DNA from: CAZLYK01 sp964563495
GTDB lineage: Bacteria; Acidobacteriota; Blastocatellia; RBC074
Direction of reading: 5' to 3'
Length of the DNA: 64,000 bases
Assembly (NCBI GenBank): GCA_964563495.1
Contig: CAZLYK010000003.1
Span: 17,103-81,102, forward strand
The notes under the pieces were generated by a model, which saw only the letters and a list, made by a program, of their open reading frames with translations, did not search any database and had not been told where the DNA came from. The translations under genes and the position numbers were made by a program. Shown in pieces: positions 18,561 through 31,111 of this stretch; position 1 is the stretch's first letter, and each line of letters opens with the position of its first letter.

Positions 18561-19769
18561 ATGAAGATGAAGAAGAAAATTGCCCTGATCACAACCATCG
18601 CGATCTTTTCAATCGTCGCAGCCTCGTGCTCAAAAAAAGAGAAGGCTTCGAGCGAGAAGGCGCCGGTTGTTAAAGGCGCAGAGTTGGAGAAAGTCGCGGC
18701 TTCAACGATCGGCGATTATATCGAGGCGACGGGGACCGTACGCTCAAAGACCACGACCGTGCTCTCATCGAAGATTATGGGAACCGTGATTTCATTGCGC
18801 GTCCGCGAAGGAGACAGAGTCGGAGCCGGTCGGACATTGATCGAGATCGACAACCGGGATGCGGCGGCGCAATTGCAGAAAGTGCAGGCCGGGTTGCGAG
18901 AGGCGCAACAGGCGCTGGCTGAGGTCGAGCAATCATCGAGCGCCGCCCAATCGGCGAAGAATGCTGCTCAAGCCAACCGGCGTTTGGCCGAGACTACTTT
19001 GAACCGCTACCAGATGCTGCTCGATCGAAAATCCGTCAGCCCCCAGGAGTTCGACGAAGTGAAGGCGAAGTACCAGGTGGCTGAAGCCGAGGCCGAGCGC
19101 GCCGACAAGATGCTGCAGATGGTCGCCGCGAAAAAGAATCAGGTTCTGGCGCGGATCGATCAGGCCAACGCCGAGATCGCCAACGCCCAGGTCTATCTCG
19201 GTTACGCCCGGATCGCCTCGCCGATGAGCGGCGTGGTGACGACCAAACAGATCGAGCTGGGAGCAACGGCCATGCCGGGAGCGCCTCTGCTGACGATCGA
19301 AGACGGGGCCCATTACCGCCTCGAGGCGGCGGTCGAAGAATCCCGGATCGGAAAGATCCGCCTCAACGACAAGGCCTTGGTTCGGATCGACGCGATCGGA
19401 CCGGAGGAATTCGATGGGGTGGTGGCCGAGATCGCCCCCGCGGCCGATCCGGCCAGTCGCAGCTACTTAGTCAAGATAGATATTCGCTCGCCGAAAGCCC
19501 AGTCGATGCTGCGTTCGGGGCTTTACGGCTCCGTGCGGTTCGCAGCCGGGCAGAAGCAGGTTCTGACGATTCCGCAAAAGGCCGTGATTCAGCACGGCCA
19601 GTTGATCGGTGCCTTCGTCGTCGACGACGCCGGCGTCGCGCGCTTGCGGTTGATCAAACCCGGGAAGAGATACGGTGAACGGGTAGAGGTGCTCTCGGGG
19701 TTGAATGATGGCGATCGCATTGTCGTCGACGGCGTCTCAGGCGTGAGCGATGGCAGTCGAGTGCAGTGA
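18561..19769 (+). CDS. RND efflux periplasmic adaptor (HlyD/MFP family lipoprotein)
   Basis: 402 aa. A lipoprotein signal ends at Cys23 (VAASC), so it is probably anchored in the inner membrane. The biotinyl-lipoyl-like half motif SSKIMGTVISLRVREGDRVG, a long alpha-helical hairpin (about 100-215, Ala/Gln/Glu-rich) and ARIASPMSGVV follow the usual membrane-fusion-protein order, ending in a beta-barrel and membrane-proximal domain. It connects the RND pump to TolC. Confidence 0.92.
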   Translation: MKMKKKIALITTIAIFSIVAASCSKKEKASSEKAPVVKGAELEKVAASTIGDYIEATGTVRSKTTTVLSSKIMGTVISLRVREGDRVGAGRTLIEIDNRDAAAQLQKVQAGLREAQQALAEVEQSSSAAQSAKNAAQANRRLAETTLNRYQMLLDRKSVSPQEFDEVKAKYQVAEAEAERADKMLQMVAAKKNQVLARIDQANAEIANAQVYLGYARIASPMSGVVTTKQIELGATAMPGAPLLTIEDGAHYRLEAAVEESRIGKIRLNDKALVRIDAIGPEEFDGVVAEIAPAADPASRSYLVKIDIRSPKAQSMLRSGLYGSVRFAAGQKQVLTIPQKAVIQHGQLIGAFVVDDAGVARLRLIKPGKRYGERVEVLSGLNDGDRIVVDGVSGVSDGSRVQ

Positions 19770-19785
19770 TAAAAAAGGGGGAATT

Positions 19786-20160
19786 ATGACTACCCTGAAA
19801 TATGATACGTTTTTCAATCTGGACGCCCTTTCGCTGATCGCCAAAGGGCTGAGCCTGATCAGCATTCTGATCCTCGCGCTTTTCTTTATCGGCGAAGGGT
19901 TCAATCCATCGAAGATTCAGCTCAATGAATGGATCCTCTTTCTCTTCTTTCCGTTCGGCCTGATTACCGGGATGGTTGTCGCCTGGTGGAAAGAGGGGCT
20001 GGGCGCGATGATCGCGGTCGGCAGCCTGGTCGGATTTTACCTGGCCCATTTTCTGCAGACCGGAGGGCTGCCGCGCGGATGGGCCTTTCTGGCCTTTGCC
20101 GTGCCCGGATTTCTGTTTCTCGTCCATTGGCTGATAACCAGGTTCAATCGACAGGATTAA
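19786..20160 (+). CDS. Small four-helix membrane protein of the RND cluster
   Basis: 124 aa with about four hydrophobic segments (residues 15-36, 46-66, 70-90, 98-118). I do not recognise a named family with confidence. It sits between the adaptor and the permease and has a GGGGGAATT ribosome-binding region. The C terminus, NRQD-stop, is encoded by the start of a dispersed repeat (from 20146), so the final four residues are repeat-derived. Confidence 0.75.
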   Translation: MTTLKYDTFFNLDALSLIAKGLSLISILILALFFIGEGFNPSKIQLNEWILFLFFPFGLITGMVVAWWKEGLGAMIAVGSLVGFYLAHFLQTGGLPRGWAFLAFAVPGFLFLVHWLITRFNRQD

Positions 20161-20230
20161 CAGGATTTCAACAGGATTAAACCGGATGGTTTTCCATCTT
20201 GCTTTTGATCCGGTTAACCCTGTCTATTTC
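20146..20230. repeat. Dispersed palindromic repeat, copy 5
   Basis: Starts AATCGACAGGATTAACAGGA, contains CAGGATTAAACCGGAT, and ends ATCCGGTTAACCCTGTCTAT. The left arm forms the end of the preceding coding region; the right arm ends 29 bp before the permease ATG. Confidence 0.85.
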
Positions 20231-20258
20231 CTGCTTTGATCTGTTCAGGTGAATAGTT

Positions 20259-23543
<3,285 letters not shown>

Positions 23544-23594
23544 TGGTGATTGAGAAATGAGCGATTAGGTAGACTCTGTCTGATTCAAGAAAAA

Positions 23595-23648
23595 GATTAA
23601 TTGCCAAGAGAGCCAAGGATTAGTTTGTTTCGGTCTTGGCGATTAATC
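23595..23648. repeat. 15-bp inverted repeat between RND and YHS genes
   Basis: GATTAATTGCCAAGA (23595-23609) pairs with TCTTGGCGATTAATC (23634-23648), one G-T mismatch, 24-nt loop. No T-run follows, so attenuation, RNA processing or protein binding are all possible. Confidence 0.6.
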
Positions 23649-23685
23649 CCTCATTTAATTGTATTCTCTCAAAAGGGGGGACTAG

Positions 23686-24372
23686 ATGTTACGCAAAAAT
23701 TTATCCTTATTAGTGATGGTGTTTCTGGTTTTGGCCGTGCTCGCTTTGACCGCTATCGCTCAAGGGCAGGGTATGGGGAGGGGCATGGGCCGCGGGATGG
23801 GCCAGGGGCAGGATATGCAGACGATCCACGAGCTCTTCGGCGACCATAAGCAGATCGTCCGGACGGTGACAAAGATCGAAAATGGCGTGGAGACCCTGAC
23901 CGAATCCGATGATCCCAAGGTGCAAGCCAAGATCGTCGAGCACGTCTACGCCATGAAGAAGAGGCTGGAGACGAGACAGCCGATCCGCCAGTGGGACCCG
24001 CTTTTTGGCGCGCTCTTCCAGCACGCCGACAAGATCGAGATGAAGATCGTCCAGACTCCCAAAGGTGCGAGGGTTATCGAGACTTCCAAAGATCCATACG
24101 TCGTCAAGCTGATCCAGTCACACGCCGATGGAGTAACCGAGTTTGTCAATCAGGGCATGGCGGTCATGCATAAACGCCATGAATTGCCCGGCGAGAAGAC
24201 AGATCAATCGGCTTTTCTGGGTAAAGGTGACGGCGTGACGACCTGCCCGGTGACGGGTGAGCCAGTCAACAAGGAATTCAACGCGGAAATCTACGGGCGC
24301 ACGGTCTATTTCTGCTGCGCCAACTGCCGGGATACGGTGAAGAAGAATCCTGAGCGATATTTGAAACCCTAG
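23686..24372 (+). CDS. Secreted Met-rich protein with C-terminal YHS domain
   Basis: 228 aa. A hydrophobic signal sequence (about 6-25) is followed by a Gly/Met-rich stretch with regularly spaced methionines (GMGRGMGRGMGQ), a helical His-containing middle (30-170) and a C-terminal YHS/TRASH-type metal-binding module: TCPVTGEPV then VYFCCANCRDTVKKNPERYL. Met spacing and YHS cysteines suggest copper or other soft-metal binding in the periplasm. A GGGGGGACTAG ribosome-binding stretch decides the start. Confidence 0.8.
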   Translation: MLRKNLSLLVMVFLVLAVLALTAIAQGQGMGRGMGRGMGQGQDMQTIHELFGDHKQIVRTVTKIENGVETLTESDDPKVQAKIVEHVYAMKKRLETRQPIRQWDPLFGALFQHADKIEMKIVQTPKGARVIETSKDPYVVKLIQSHADGVTEFVNQGMAVMHKRHELPGEKTDQSAFLGKGDGVTTCPVTGEPVNKEFNAEIYGRTVYFCCANCRDTVKKNPERYLKP

Positions 24373-24413
24373 AATTTTACTGACCGCCGGCCTTAGCCGG
24401 TAAGGAGAAGGTT

Positions 24414-24956
24414 ATGTCCGCAAGAAAAAGCACAAAAAAATATACCAACGAGACGTGGACAAAGCGTGTCGATCACGAGGCGGGAAAGCACCGTCCGGGC
24501 AAGGCCGAGGGCGAGCCGCTGGTCTGTCAGGTCTGCGGCGATTTCTACTTCGAGCGTCGCTGGTGGCTGCCGGATTCTGAGGGCGTCGCCCGGTACAAGA
24601 ACTCGATAGATCCAAAATGGAGTGAGCCGATGGCGACCGTTTGCCCGGCCTGCGAGCGCAAAAAAAATGGCGTCCCGAGCGGTTATGTCCACCTCGATGG
24701 CGCTTTTCTGACCCAGCATCGAGAAGAGATCGACCAGCTTCTGCACAATGAAGCCGGGCGCGCGGCCGAGGACAACCCGCTCGCCCGCATCATGAATTGG
24801 TCTCAGGATGAAAAGGGGCGGCTCACGCTTGAGACAACCACGGAACATCTGGCTCAACGGCTCGGGCACGCACTCGAAAAGGCGTTCAAAGGCCAGGTCC
24901 GCTATGATTTCTCGCACGAGAACAAGCTCGCTCACGTCTATTGGGTCAGAGATTAA
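24414..24956 (+). CDS. BCAM0308-family zinc-ribbon protein
   Basis: 180 aa. Two CxxC pairs (CQVC, CPAC) frame an aromatic segment (ERRWWLP), followed by the family signature GVPSGYVHLDGAFL and a helical C-terminal half with ARIMNW and LAQRLGHALEKAF. This matches the BCAM0308 family, whose function is unknown. The AAGGAGAAGG sequence before the ATG is a strong ribosome-binding site. It is cytoplasmic by sequence. Confidence 0.75.
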   Translation: MSARKSTKKYTNETWTKRVDHEAGKHRPGKAEGEPLVCQVCGDFYFERRWWLPDSEGVARYKNSIDPKWSEPMATVCPACERKKNGVPSGYVHLDGAFLTQHREEIDQLLHNEAGRAAEDNPLARIMNWSQDEKGRLTLETTTEHLAQRLGHALEKAFKGQVRYDFSHENKLAHVYWVRD

Positions 24957-24989
24957 TGCGATAAACTTTATCCTATTTCGCCCTTAATA

Positions 24990-25037
24990 CGGTTTTCAGA
25001 GTCGTCCGTCCTGTCAGACGCACGACTCTGAAAACCG
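24990..25037. repeat. Dispersed repeat, inner palindrome variant
   Basis: CGGTTTTCAGAGTCGT (24990) pairs with ACGACTCTGAAAACCG (ending 25037). It resembles the inner palindromes at 46451 and 58637 (CAGTTTCGTGCGTC core) but lacks the AATAGACAGG outer arms. Confidence 0.65.
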
Positions 25038-25054
25038 CGCTCATCTCAGTTGTT

Positions 25055-26002
25055 ATGAAAAAGCCGACGCCTTTTGGAAATCTCGAAGTTCTTGATGCGC
25101 ACATACACTTTTTTTCGCACAATTTTTTTCAAACCCTGATCAATCAATCTCCCGGATTGAGTGCGGATGCAGCTCCTTTCGGCCGCGCCGCTGAGATGAC
25201 GGGGTGGCGGATGCCTCCGGCCGACCCGGAAGAGCTGGCGCGAATCTGGATCGCCGAACTCGATCGGCGCCAGGTCTCAGCCGGGATGATGATCGCCAGC
25301 GTTCCCGGTGACGAAGAATCGATCGCGGCCGCGGTCAAGGCCTTCCCGGATCGAATCGCCGGGGCTTTTATCGTCGACCCCAACAGACCCGATGCAGAAG
25401 CACGAACGCGGCGCGCCTTCGACGAGATGAAGCTCCGTGTGGCCTGTCTTTTCCCGGCCATGCACAATTTTTCCGTGGCAGAATCCGAAGGCGCCCACGC
25501 GATCGCCGCGCTGGCGGGTGAGCGTCCGGGGACGGCCCTCTTCGTCCATTGCGGCGCCCTCTCCGTCGGCGCACGAAAGAAATTGGGCTTGCGATCCCAC
25601 TTCGACATGCGACGCTCGAATCCGCTGGAGATATATCGTCTCGCCGCCGAGTTCCCCGCGGCCAACTTTATCGTTCCTCATTTCGGCGCCGGCATGTTCC
25701 GCGAAGCGATGATGCTCGCCGACCTCTGTCCGAACGTTATGATCGATACTTCGAGCAGCAACAAATGGATCAATTACGAAACCTCTCCCGTCGACCTGCC
25801 GACGATATTCAAACGGGCTCTGGCGGTAGTCGGTGACCAGCGGTTATTGTTCGGCACGGACTCGTCGTTCTTCCCACGCGGGTGGCAGGAGGATATCTTT
25901 CATACCCAGGTCAATGCCTTACTGGAGATCGGTGTGAGCGAGGAACAGGCCGGGGCGATTTTTGGCGGAAATTTACGCCGGTTGCTCAATGTAAAAAATT
26001 GA
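25055..26002 (+). CDS. Amidohydrolase family protein (amidohydrolase-2 type)
   Basis: 315-aa TIM-barrel hydrolase. DAHIHFF near residue 15 is the HxH metal motif, later metal or catalytic candidates are HCGAL, VPHFGAG and the terminal FGTDSSFFPRGW with the conserved Asp. This resembles the ACMSD-like branch (decarboxylases and hydrolases of aromatic or lactone-type substrates). Substrate unknown. No strong ribosome-binding site is visible before 25055. Confidence 0.82.
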   Translation: MKKPTPFGNLEVLDAHIHFFSHNFFQTLINQSPGLSADAAPFGRAAEMTGWRMPPADPEELARIWIAELDRRQVSAGMMIASVPGDEESIAAAVKAFPDRIAGAFIVDPNRPDAEARTRRAFDEMKLRVACLFPAMHNFSVAESEGAHAIAALAGERPGTALFVHCGALSVGARKKLGLRSHFDMRRSNPLEIYRLAAEFPAANFIVPHFGAGMFREAMMLADLCPNVMIDTSSSNKWINYETSPVDLPTIFKRALAVVGDQRLLFGTDSSFFPRGWQEDIFHTQVNALLEIGVSEEQAGAIFGGNLRRLLNVKN

Positions 26003-26010
26003 GATAGAAG

Positions 26011-26083
26011 AAAATAGACAGGATTGAACCAGATTATTATCCCGTTCAATCCTGCAGAAATCCTGTCAATCCTGTCTATTTTT
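26011..26083. repeat. Dispersed palindromic repeat, copy 6
   Basis: Left arm AAAATAGACAGGATTGAACC, right arm CAGAAATCCTGTCAATCCTG then TCTATTTT. It fills most of the gap between the amidohydrolase stop and the next gene. Confidence 0.85.
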
Positions 26084-26101
26084 ATGTGCGAGGAGGGCGG
26101 A

Positions 26102-27481
<1,380 letters not shown>

Positions 27482-27648
27482 TGTCGGTTGTCGCCAATCG
27501 TAGACATCCCGCGATTACAAAACCTGCCTGGTTGTAAACATCAAGCGTCAATAAACCGCTCAACTGCACCCGGAAAATTGCCGGTCAAATTTCAATATCT
27601 TTATTGATCCTGCAACTTAAGGGCAAATTTCGGAGTCTTGGCGGGCGC

Positions 27649-27664
27649 TGGCACGGTCGTTGCA
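27649..27664 (+). promoter_or_regulatory. Sigma54 promoter upstream of the Flp pilin gene
   Basis: TGGCACGGTCGTTGCA is a full match to the sigma54 consensus (TGGCAC at -24, TTGCA at -12, 10 bp between GG and GC). Predicted start is near 27675, 74 bp before the pilin ATG. The match is strong enough to treat as real without transcript data. Confidence 0.82.
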
Positions 27665-27748
27665 GTATACCTCGGCGTCGGAAGCAGAATGAACGGTACC
27701 CCCTAGTGCTGTTCGCCTCACCGGAATCAGGGACTGGGGAATCAGAAG

Positions 27749-27952
27749 ATGAGAAAGATTCTGACAAATTTTTGGCGAGATGAAGAAGGGCAAAGCGTGG
27801 TTGAGTATTCGCTATTGATGACGCTGATCGGAGCTTCGATGGTTTTTATGCTCACATTGATGAAGGTCAGCCTCAGCCGCGTGATCGGGATATCGGATAT
27901 CACCGTTCAACGATATGCCGAATGGGCCTACGAAAAATTTAAAACTAAATAG
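27749..27952 (+). CDS. Flp/Fap-type type IVb pilin-like protein
   Basis: 67 aa. DEEGQSVVEYSLLM is the type IVb prepilin signature: Gly before the cleavage site, Glu at mature position +5, then a hydrophobic helix of about 20 residues. The family normally assembles Flp pili through a Tad secretion system, none of which is in this window. The gene stands alone behind a sigma54 promoter and before a long structured 3' region. It could be a pilin, pseudopilin or membrane peptide. Confidence 0.82.
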   Translation: MRKILTNFWRDEEGQSVVEYSLLMTLIGASMVFMLTLMKVSLSRVIGISDITVQRYAEWAYEKFKTK

Positions 27953-28018
27953 TCGCTGATTGATACTGATGATAGCGACAAACCGGATTGAGAATGTCGT
28001 AACGATGTTCTCGAATTG

Positions 28019-28142
28019 CTCTCGCGCTACACATTGAGGACCGCTCTCTGTTACGTTTATTGACCGCAACCTCCACGAGACGTCCCTCCTTGACGAATCC
28101 CCATGATTCCCTCCACACAATTTCTCAATGTGTAGCCGAGAG
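28019..28142. repeat. Long-range inverted repeat downstream of the pilin gene
   Basis: CTCTCGCGCTACACATTGAG (28019-28038) pairs with CTCAATGTGTAGCCGAGAG (28124-28142), one bulged base, enclosing about 85 nt with no convincing ORF. On the pilin transcript this would make a strong closing stem; the whole 27953-28177 stretch has no gene. Confidence 0.65.
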
Positions 28143-28177
28143 TCTGAGCAAGTTAAAAATACCGTGACAGGTATCAC

Positions 28178-28214
28178 AAAACCACCCTGTAGTGTTGAGC
28201 TACAGGGTGGTTTT
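28178..28214. terminator. Bidirectional intrinsic terminator
   Basis: A 15-bp perfect stem (AAAACCACCCTGTAG / CTACAGGGTGGTTTT) with a 7-nt loop, T-rich on both flanks. It separates the rightward pilin transcript from the leftward gene ending at 28223 and can serve both. Confidence 0.9.
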
Positions 28215-28222
28215 GTTTTAAC

Positions 28223-29080
28223 TCAATTGCCGCGCTGGAATGGTTTGGATCTTTTGCGCCAGCCGCGCTGGGCCAGATCGTGAAGATGCTGAGTCGAGTA
28301 GCGCTCTCGTTTTTTTCCCTCGTCTTTCTCTCGCAATCCGATGATGCCGAAAGCGAAGGGGATGATAAAGAAGTGTAGCCTGCCGCCCGCGACCTCGAAA
28401 AGATGGGATAAAAGCGTCATGGTGACCTGCACCGGCATCGAGGCCGGGACGATTTGCAAACCCGAGTGGAGACCTATGTAACGCGCTCCCATGAGATGCA
28501 ATGGCTGATAATTCAGAATGGCGAAGAGGAGGAGGCCGGCGTAGAAGTTTGCCATGGCCGAAAGCGCGTCCTTGCGCCAGGCGATGACCAGCGAAAAGAA
28601 GATGATCGTGGTGATGATCAAAATGATCTGGGTGGCGAACATCGGGCGCACCGATGAGACGGGGCGCAGCCTCGAGACCGCACCGGCGACGAATGAGAGC
28701 AGCAAGACCAGGCCGCAGATGCCGATCAGCGGCAGCCATTGTTTCTGTTTCGATTTTGACGCGCGCAGATCGGCGAACCAGAACGCGATCATGCCGCAGG
28801 CGCCGCCATCGATGACCCCCTGGACTACCGGTCCGACCATTCTGGGCACAGTCAGTCCGAAGAGCGATAAACTGTATCCGGCTCCGCGCAGCCCGTTGAG
28901 CTGCAGCAGATATTCCGCGATCACGGTCAAGAAAGATCCACTGGCAAACATGAGCAGAAACCGGTGATCGCGTTTGTAATAGAGGAAATATCCGGCGATG
29001 GCCAGACTGACTGCCATCAGGATCAGGCGGGTTTCATAGTAACCCGCCTGATCGAAGGTTCTGAGCATCAAAAAATCCAT
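28223..29080 (-). CDS. Multipass membrane protein of unknown function
   Basis: 285 aa from the ATG at 29080 (an in-frame upstream extension is not hydrophobic and is unlikely). About seven hydrophobic segments are visible, followed by a basic cytoplasmic tail (KKRERYSTQHLHD). I see no catalytic motif and recognise no family. The gene upstream on the same strand is a SanA-like protein 67 bp away, so the two are probably cotranscribed. Confidence 0.7.
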   Translation of the reverse strand: MDFLMLRTFDQAGYYETRLILMAVSLAIAGYFLYYKRDHRFLLMFASGSFLTVIAEYLLQLNGLRGAGYSLSLFGLTVPRMVGPVVQGVIDGGACGMIAFWFADLRASKSKQKQWLPLIGICGLVLLLSFVAGAVSRLRPVSSVRPMFATQIILIITTIIFFSLVIAWRKDALSAMANFYAGLLLFAILNYQPLHLMGARYIGLHSGLQIVPASMPVQVTMTLLSHLFEVAGGRLHFFIIPFAFGIIGLREKDEGKKRERYSTQHLHDLAQRGWRKRSKPFQRGN

Positions 29081-29147
29081 AACCAAGCGTCGTCCCTGAG
29101 TAACCGGCCAGATAATTGTCGATGCAGGGCGTAAAAGATCCGTCGAC

Positions 29148-29801
29148 TCAGAGCACGTCGTTGTGCGCCATGATTCTGGGCTGAGTATCAAGCAGATAGA
29201 CATCCATAAAGGCTTTGACCCGCGCCAGCCATTCACGCGCTCTGAACCTTTTTGATTTTTCGATCGGGACTTTTTCCGAGCAGAAAGCCACGGCGTCCAG
29301 GCTGTGGTACCTGCTCAGGAAGAGGGCGCGGGAGACATGAAAATCGTCGGTGATGATCGTCAAATGATCAAGCCCATAGACTTCTTTCGCGCGGACGATC
29401 GAATCGAGAGTTCTCAAGCCGGCGTGATCCAGCGTGATCGCGGATTCCGGCACGCCGTGCTTGAGCAATTGTTTCTTCATTTCGATCGTTTCATCATATC
29501 TTTGCGTGTATCCGTCTCCGCTGACCAGCAGGTGCTTGACCTTGCCGATGTGATAGAGATGCGCGGCAGTCTCGATCCGGCCCAGAAAGTGCGGGTTGGG
29601 TTTGCGGCCCGCCAGCCTGGGGCTTGCCCCCAGAACCAGCCCGACCTCGTTGAACGGCAATTGCGATTCATCCGTGTAAACTTTCGATGAATTGGAGAGG
29701 ATGATCCATAGATTTATGCTTAAGATCAATACCGGGAAGAGCAGTAATAACCAGACGGATTTCCAGCGCAGTTTGAGCAATTTTTTAGACAATGATTTCA
29801 T
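29148..29801 (-). CDS. SanA/YdcF-like protein (DUF218)
   Basis: 217 aa. One N-terminal transmembrane segment (about 17-34) is followed by the DUF218 Rossmann-like domain: VGLVLGASP, LLVSGDGYTQ, LDHAGLRTLDSIVRAKEVYG and ITDDFHVSRALFL. SanA proteins influence envelope barrier properties; the reaction is not known. The domain would face the periplasm. Confidence 0.85.
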   Translation of the reverse strand: MKSLSKKLLKLRWKSVWLLLLFPVLILSINLWIILSNSSKVYTDESQLPFNEVGLVLGASPRLAGRKPNPHFLGRIETAAHLYHIGKVKHLLVSGDGYTQRYDETIEMKKQLLKHGVPESAITLDHAGLRTLDSIVRAKEVYGLDHLTIITDDFHVSRALFLSRYHSLDAVAFCSEKVPIEKSKRFRAREWLARVKAFMDVYLLDTQPRIMAHNDVL

Positions 29802-29837
29802 AATATTATCGGCGATGTCAGGCGCGGCAGAGACTAT

Positions 29838-31004
29838 TCAAGCTGCCGGACTGACATTCGCTTCATTATTTATCACACCGCGCGACGATTGTGAAATCAT
29901 GAATCCGATCGTGACCAGGGCGCAGGCGACATTGAAGACCACCACCCAGATCATGAACTGTGGGCCCAATCTGTTAAAGTATTGTCCGATCAGCCAGGGC
30001 CAGAACATGCTTCCCGCCGAAGAGCCGACGAGGAACCAGCCGGTCAGCTTGCCGGTCAGGCCAAGCACGTGCTGGGCGTATCCGAACGTATTGGGAAAGA
30101 CCGGGGCCATGGTCAGCCCCATTCCGATCGCCCCCGCCCAGATGAGAACCGGCGAGGCCGGCAAGATCAGCAGTCCGACCGCTAAGATAAGCCAGATCGA
30201 GAGGTGTGCGACGATCAATGGAGGGGCGCTGAATCGCATTGCCAACCAGATGGTCGCCAGCCGGCCGACGCTGAATGCCGCCCAGAATGCCGAAGTAATA
30301 TATGCGGCCGTTTGATTGTCCATCCCGCGCGCGGTCGAATAAGTGAAGATCCAGCCCATGAGGCCGGCCTCGCCTCCCACTTCCAGAAAGAAGAAAAAGA
30401 CCAGCGTGAACACGATCAGGGCCGGCACCTTGGCGTCTTTTCCCGGATGGCGGTGGCGGGCTGACCGCGGGCTTGCAGAGAGCCAGACGAAGACGGCCGG
30501 CAGTATTCCCAGCAAGGCGAGCATGCAATAGGTCAGTTGCAAACTGTCGGACTGATCGGCAAAAAGAGCGACCAGCACCGGAGCCAGCAGTCCTCCTGCG
30601 CCGAAGGCGAAATGCAGAGTGCTGATGAAAGGTCTCACCCTTTCACCGTGGACCTGCACGATCAACGTGTTACCGCCGACGTTGATCGAGCCGGACGCCA
30701 TTCCCAGAAAAAGAAAGACCATGCTCATGAGCCAGAGTAATTTGACTACCGGGACGAGCAACATTGCGACGGCCGATACGACCAGAGATAGAGCCAGCAA
30801 CGGATGTCCGGCCAGACGGTCGTAGCACCTCCCGATCAGCCACGATCCGATCATCGTACCCAGGGAGCGGAAGACGAAGAGATGGCTGATCTGGCTCATC
30901 TCTACGTGTGTCTGCGCGGCGAGAGCCGGAAGAGTCGGACCCAGTGAAGCTGAGCTTAGACCGAGCGCGATAAAGGCAAGCGAGTAGATAATTGTTTTGC
31001 CCAT
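29838..31004 (-). CDS. MFS transporter
   Basis: 388 aa with about twelve transmembrane helices. The sequence begins LGLSSASLGPTLPAL and has the A-like motif GRCYDRLAGHPLL between TM2 and TM3, resembling the FucP/MFSD4 branch that carries sugars or small organics. It is divergent from the 2-hydroxyacid dehydrogenase gene; the 107 bp between them must hold both promoters, though I cannot mark clear boxes. Confidence 0.88.
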   Translation of the reverse strand: MGKTIIYSLAFIALGLSSASLGPTLPALAAQTHVEMSQISHLFVFRSLGTMIGSWLIGRCYDRLAGHPLLALSLVVSAVAMLLVPVVKLLWLMSMVFLFLGMASGSINVGGNTLIVQVHGERVRPFISTLHFAFGAGGLLAPVLVALFADQSDSLQLTYCMLALLGILPAVFVWLSASPRSARHRHPGKDAKVPALIVFTLVFFFFLEVGGEAGLMGWIFTYSTARGMDNQTAAYITSAFWAAFSVGRLATIWLAMRFSAPPLIVAHLSIWLILAVGLLILPASPVLIWAGAIGMGLTMAPVFPNTFGYAQHVLGLTGKLTGWFLVGSSAGSMFWPWLIGQYFNRLGPQFMIWVVVFNVACALVTIGFMISQSSRGVINNEANVSPAA

Positions 31005-31111
31005 TCGAGTAAAATGATAGCCTAAATGACTTAAAAGTGACGGGTGACAAGAGGTGCTTGGTTTTTGACGTCAACTGAAATAGAGTGTACGCGATCTGGA
31101 AAAAAGCTGGT

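Noticed and set aside
27812..28177. 121-codon minus-strand frame across the pilin 3' region
   Set aside because: It overlaps the pilin gene antisense and runs through the long-range stem; no ribosome-binding site or protein-like segments.
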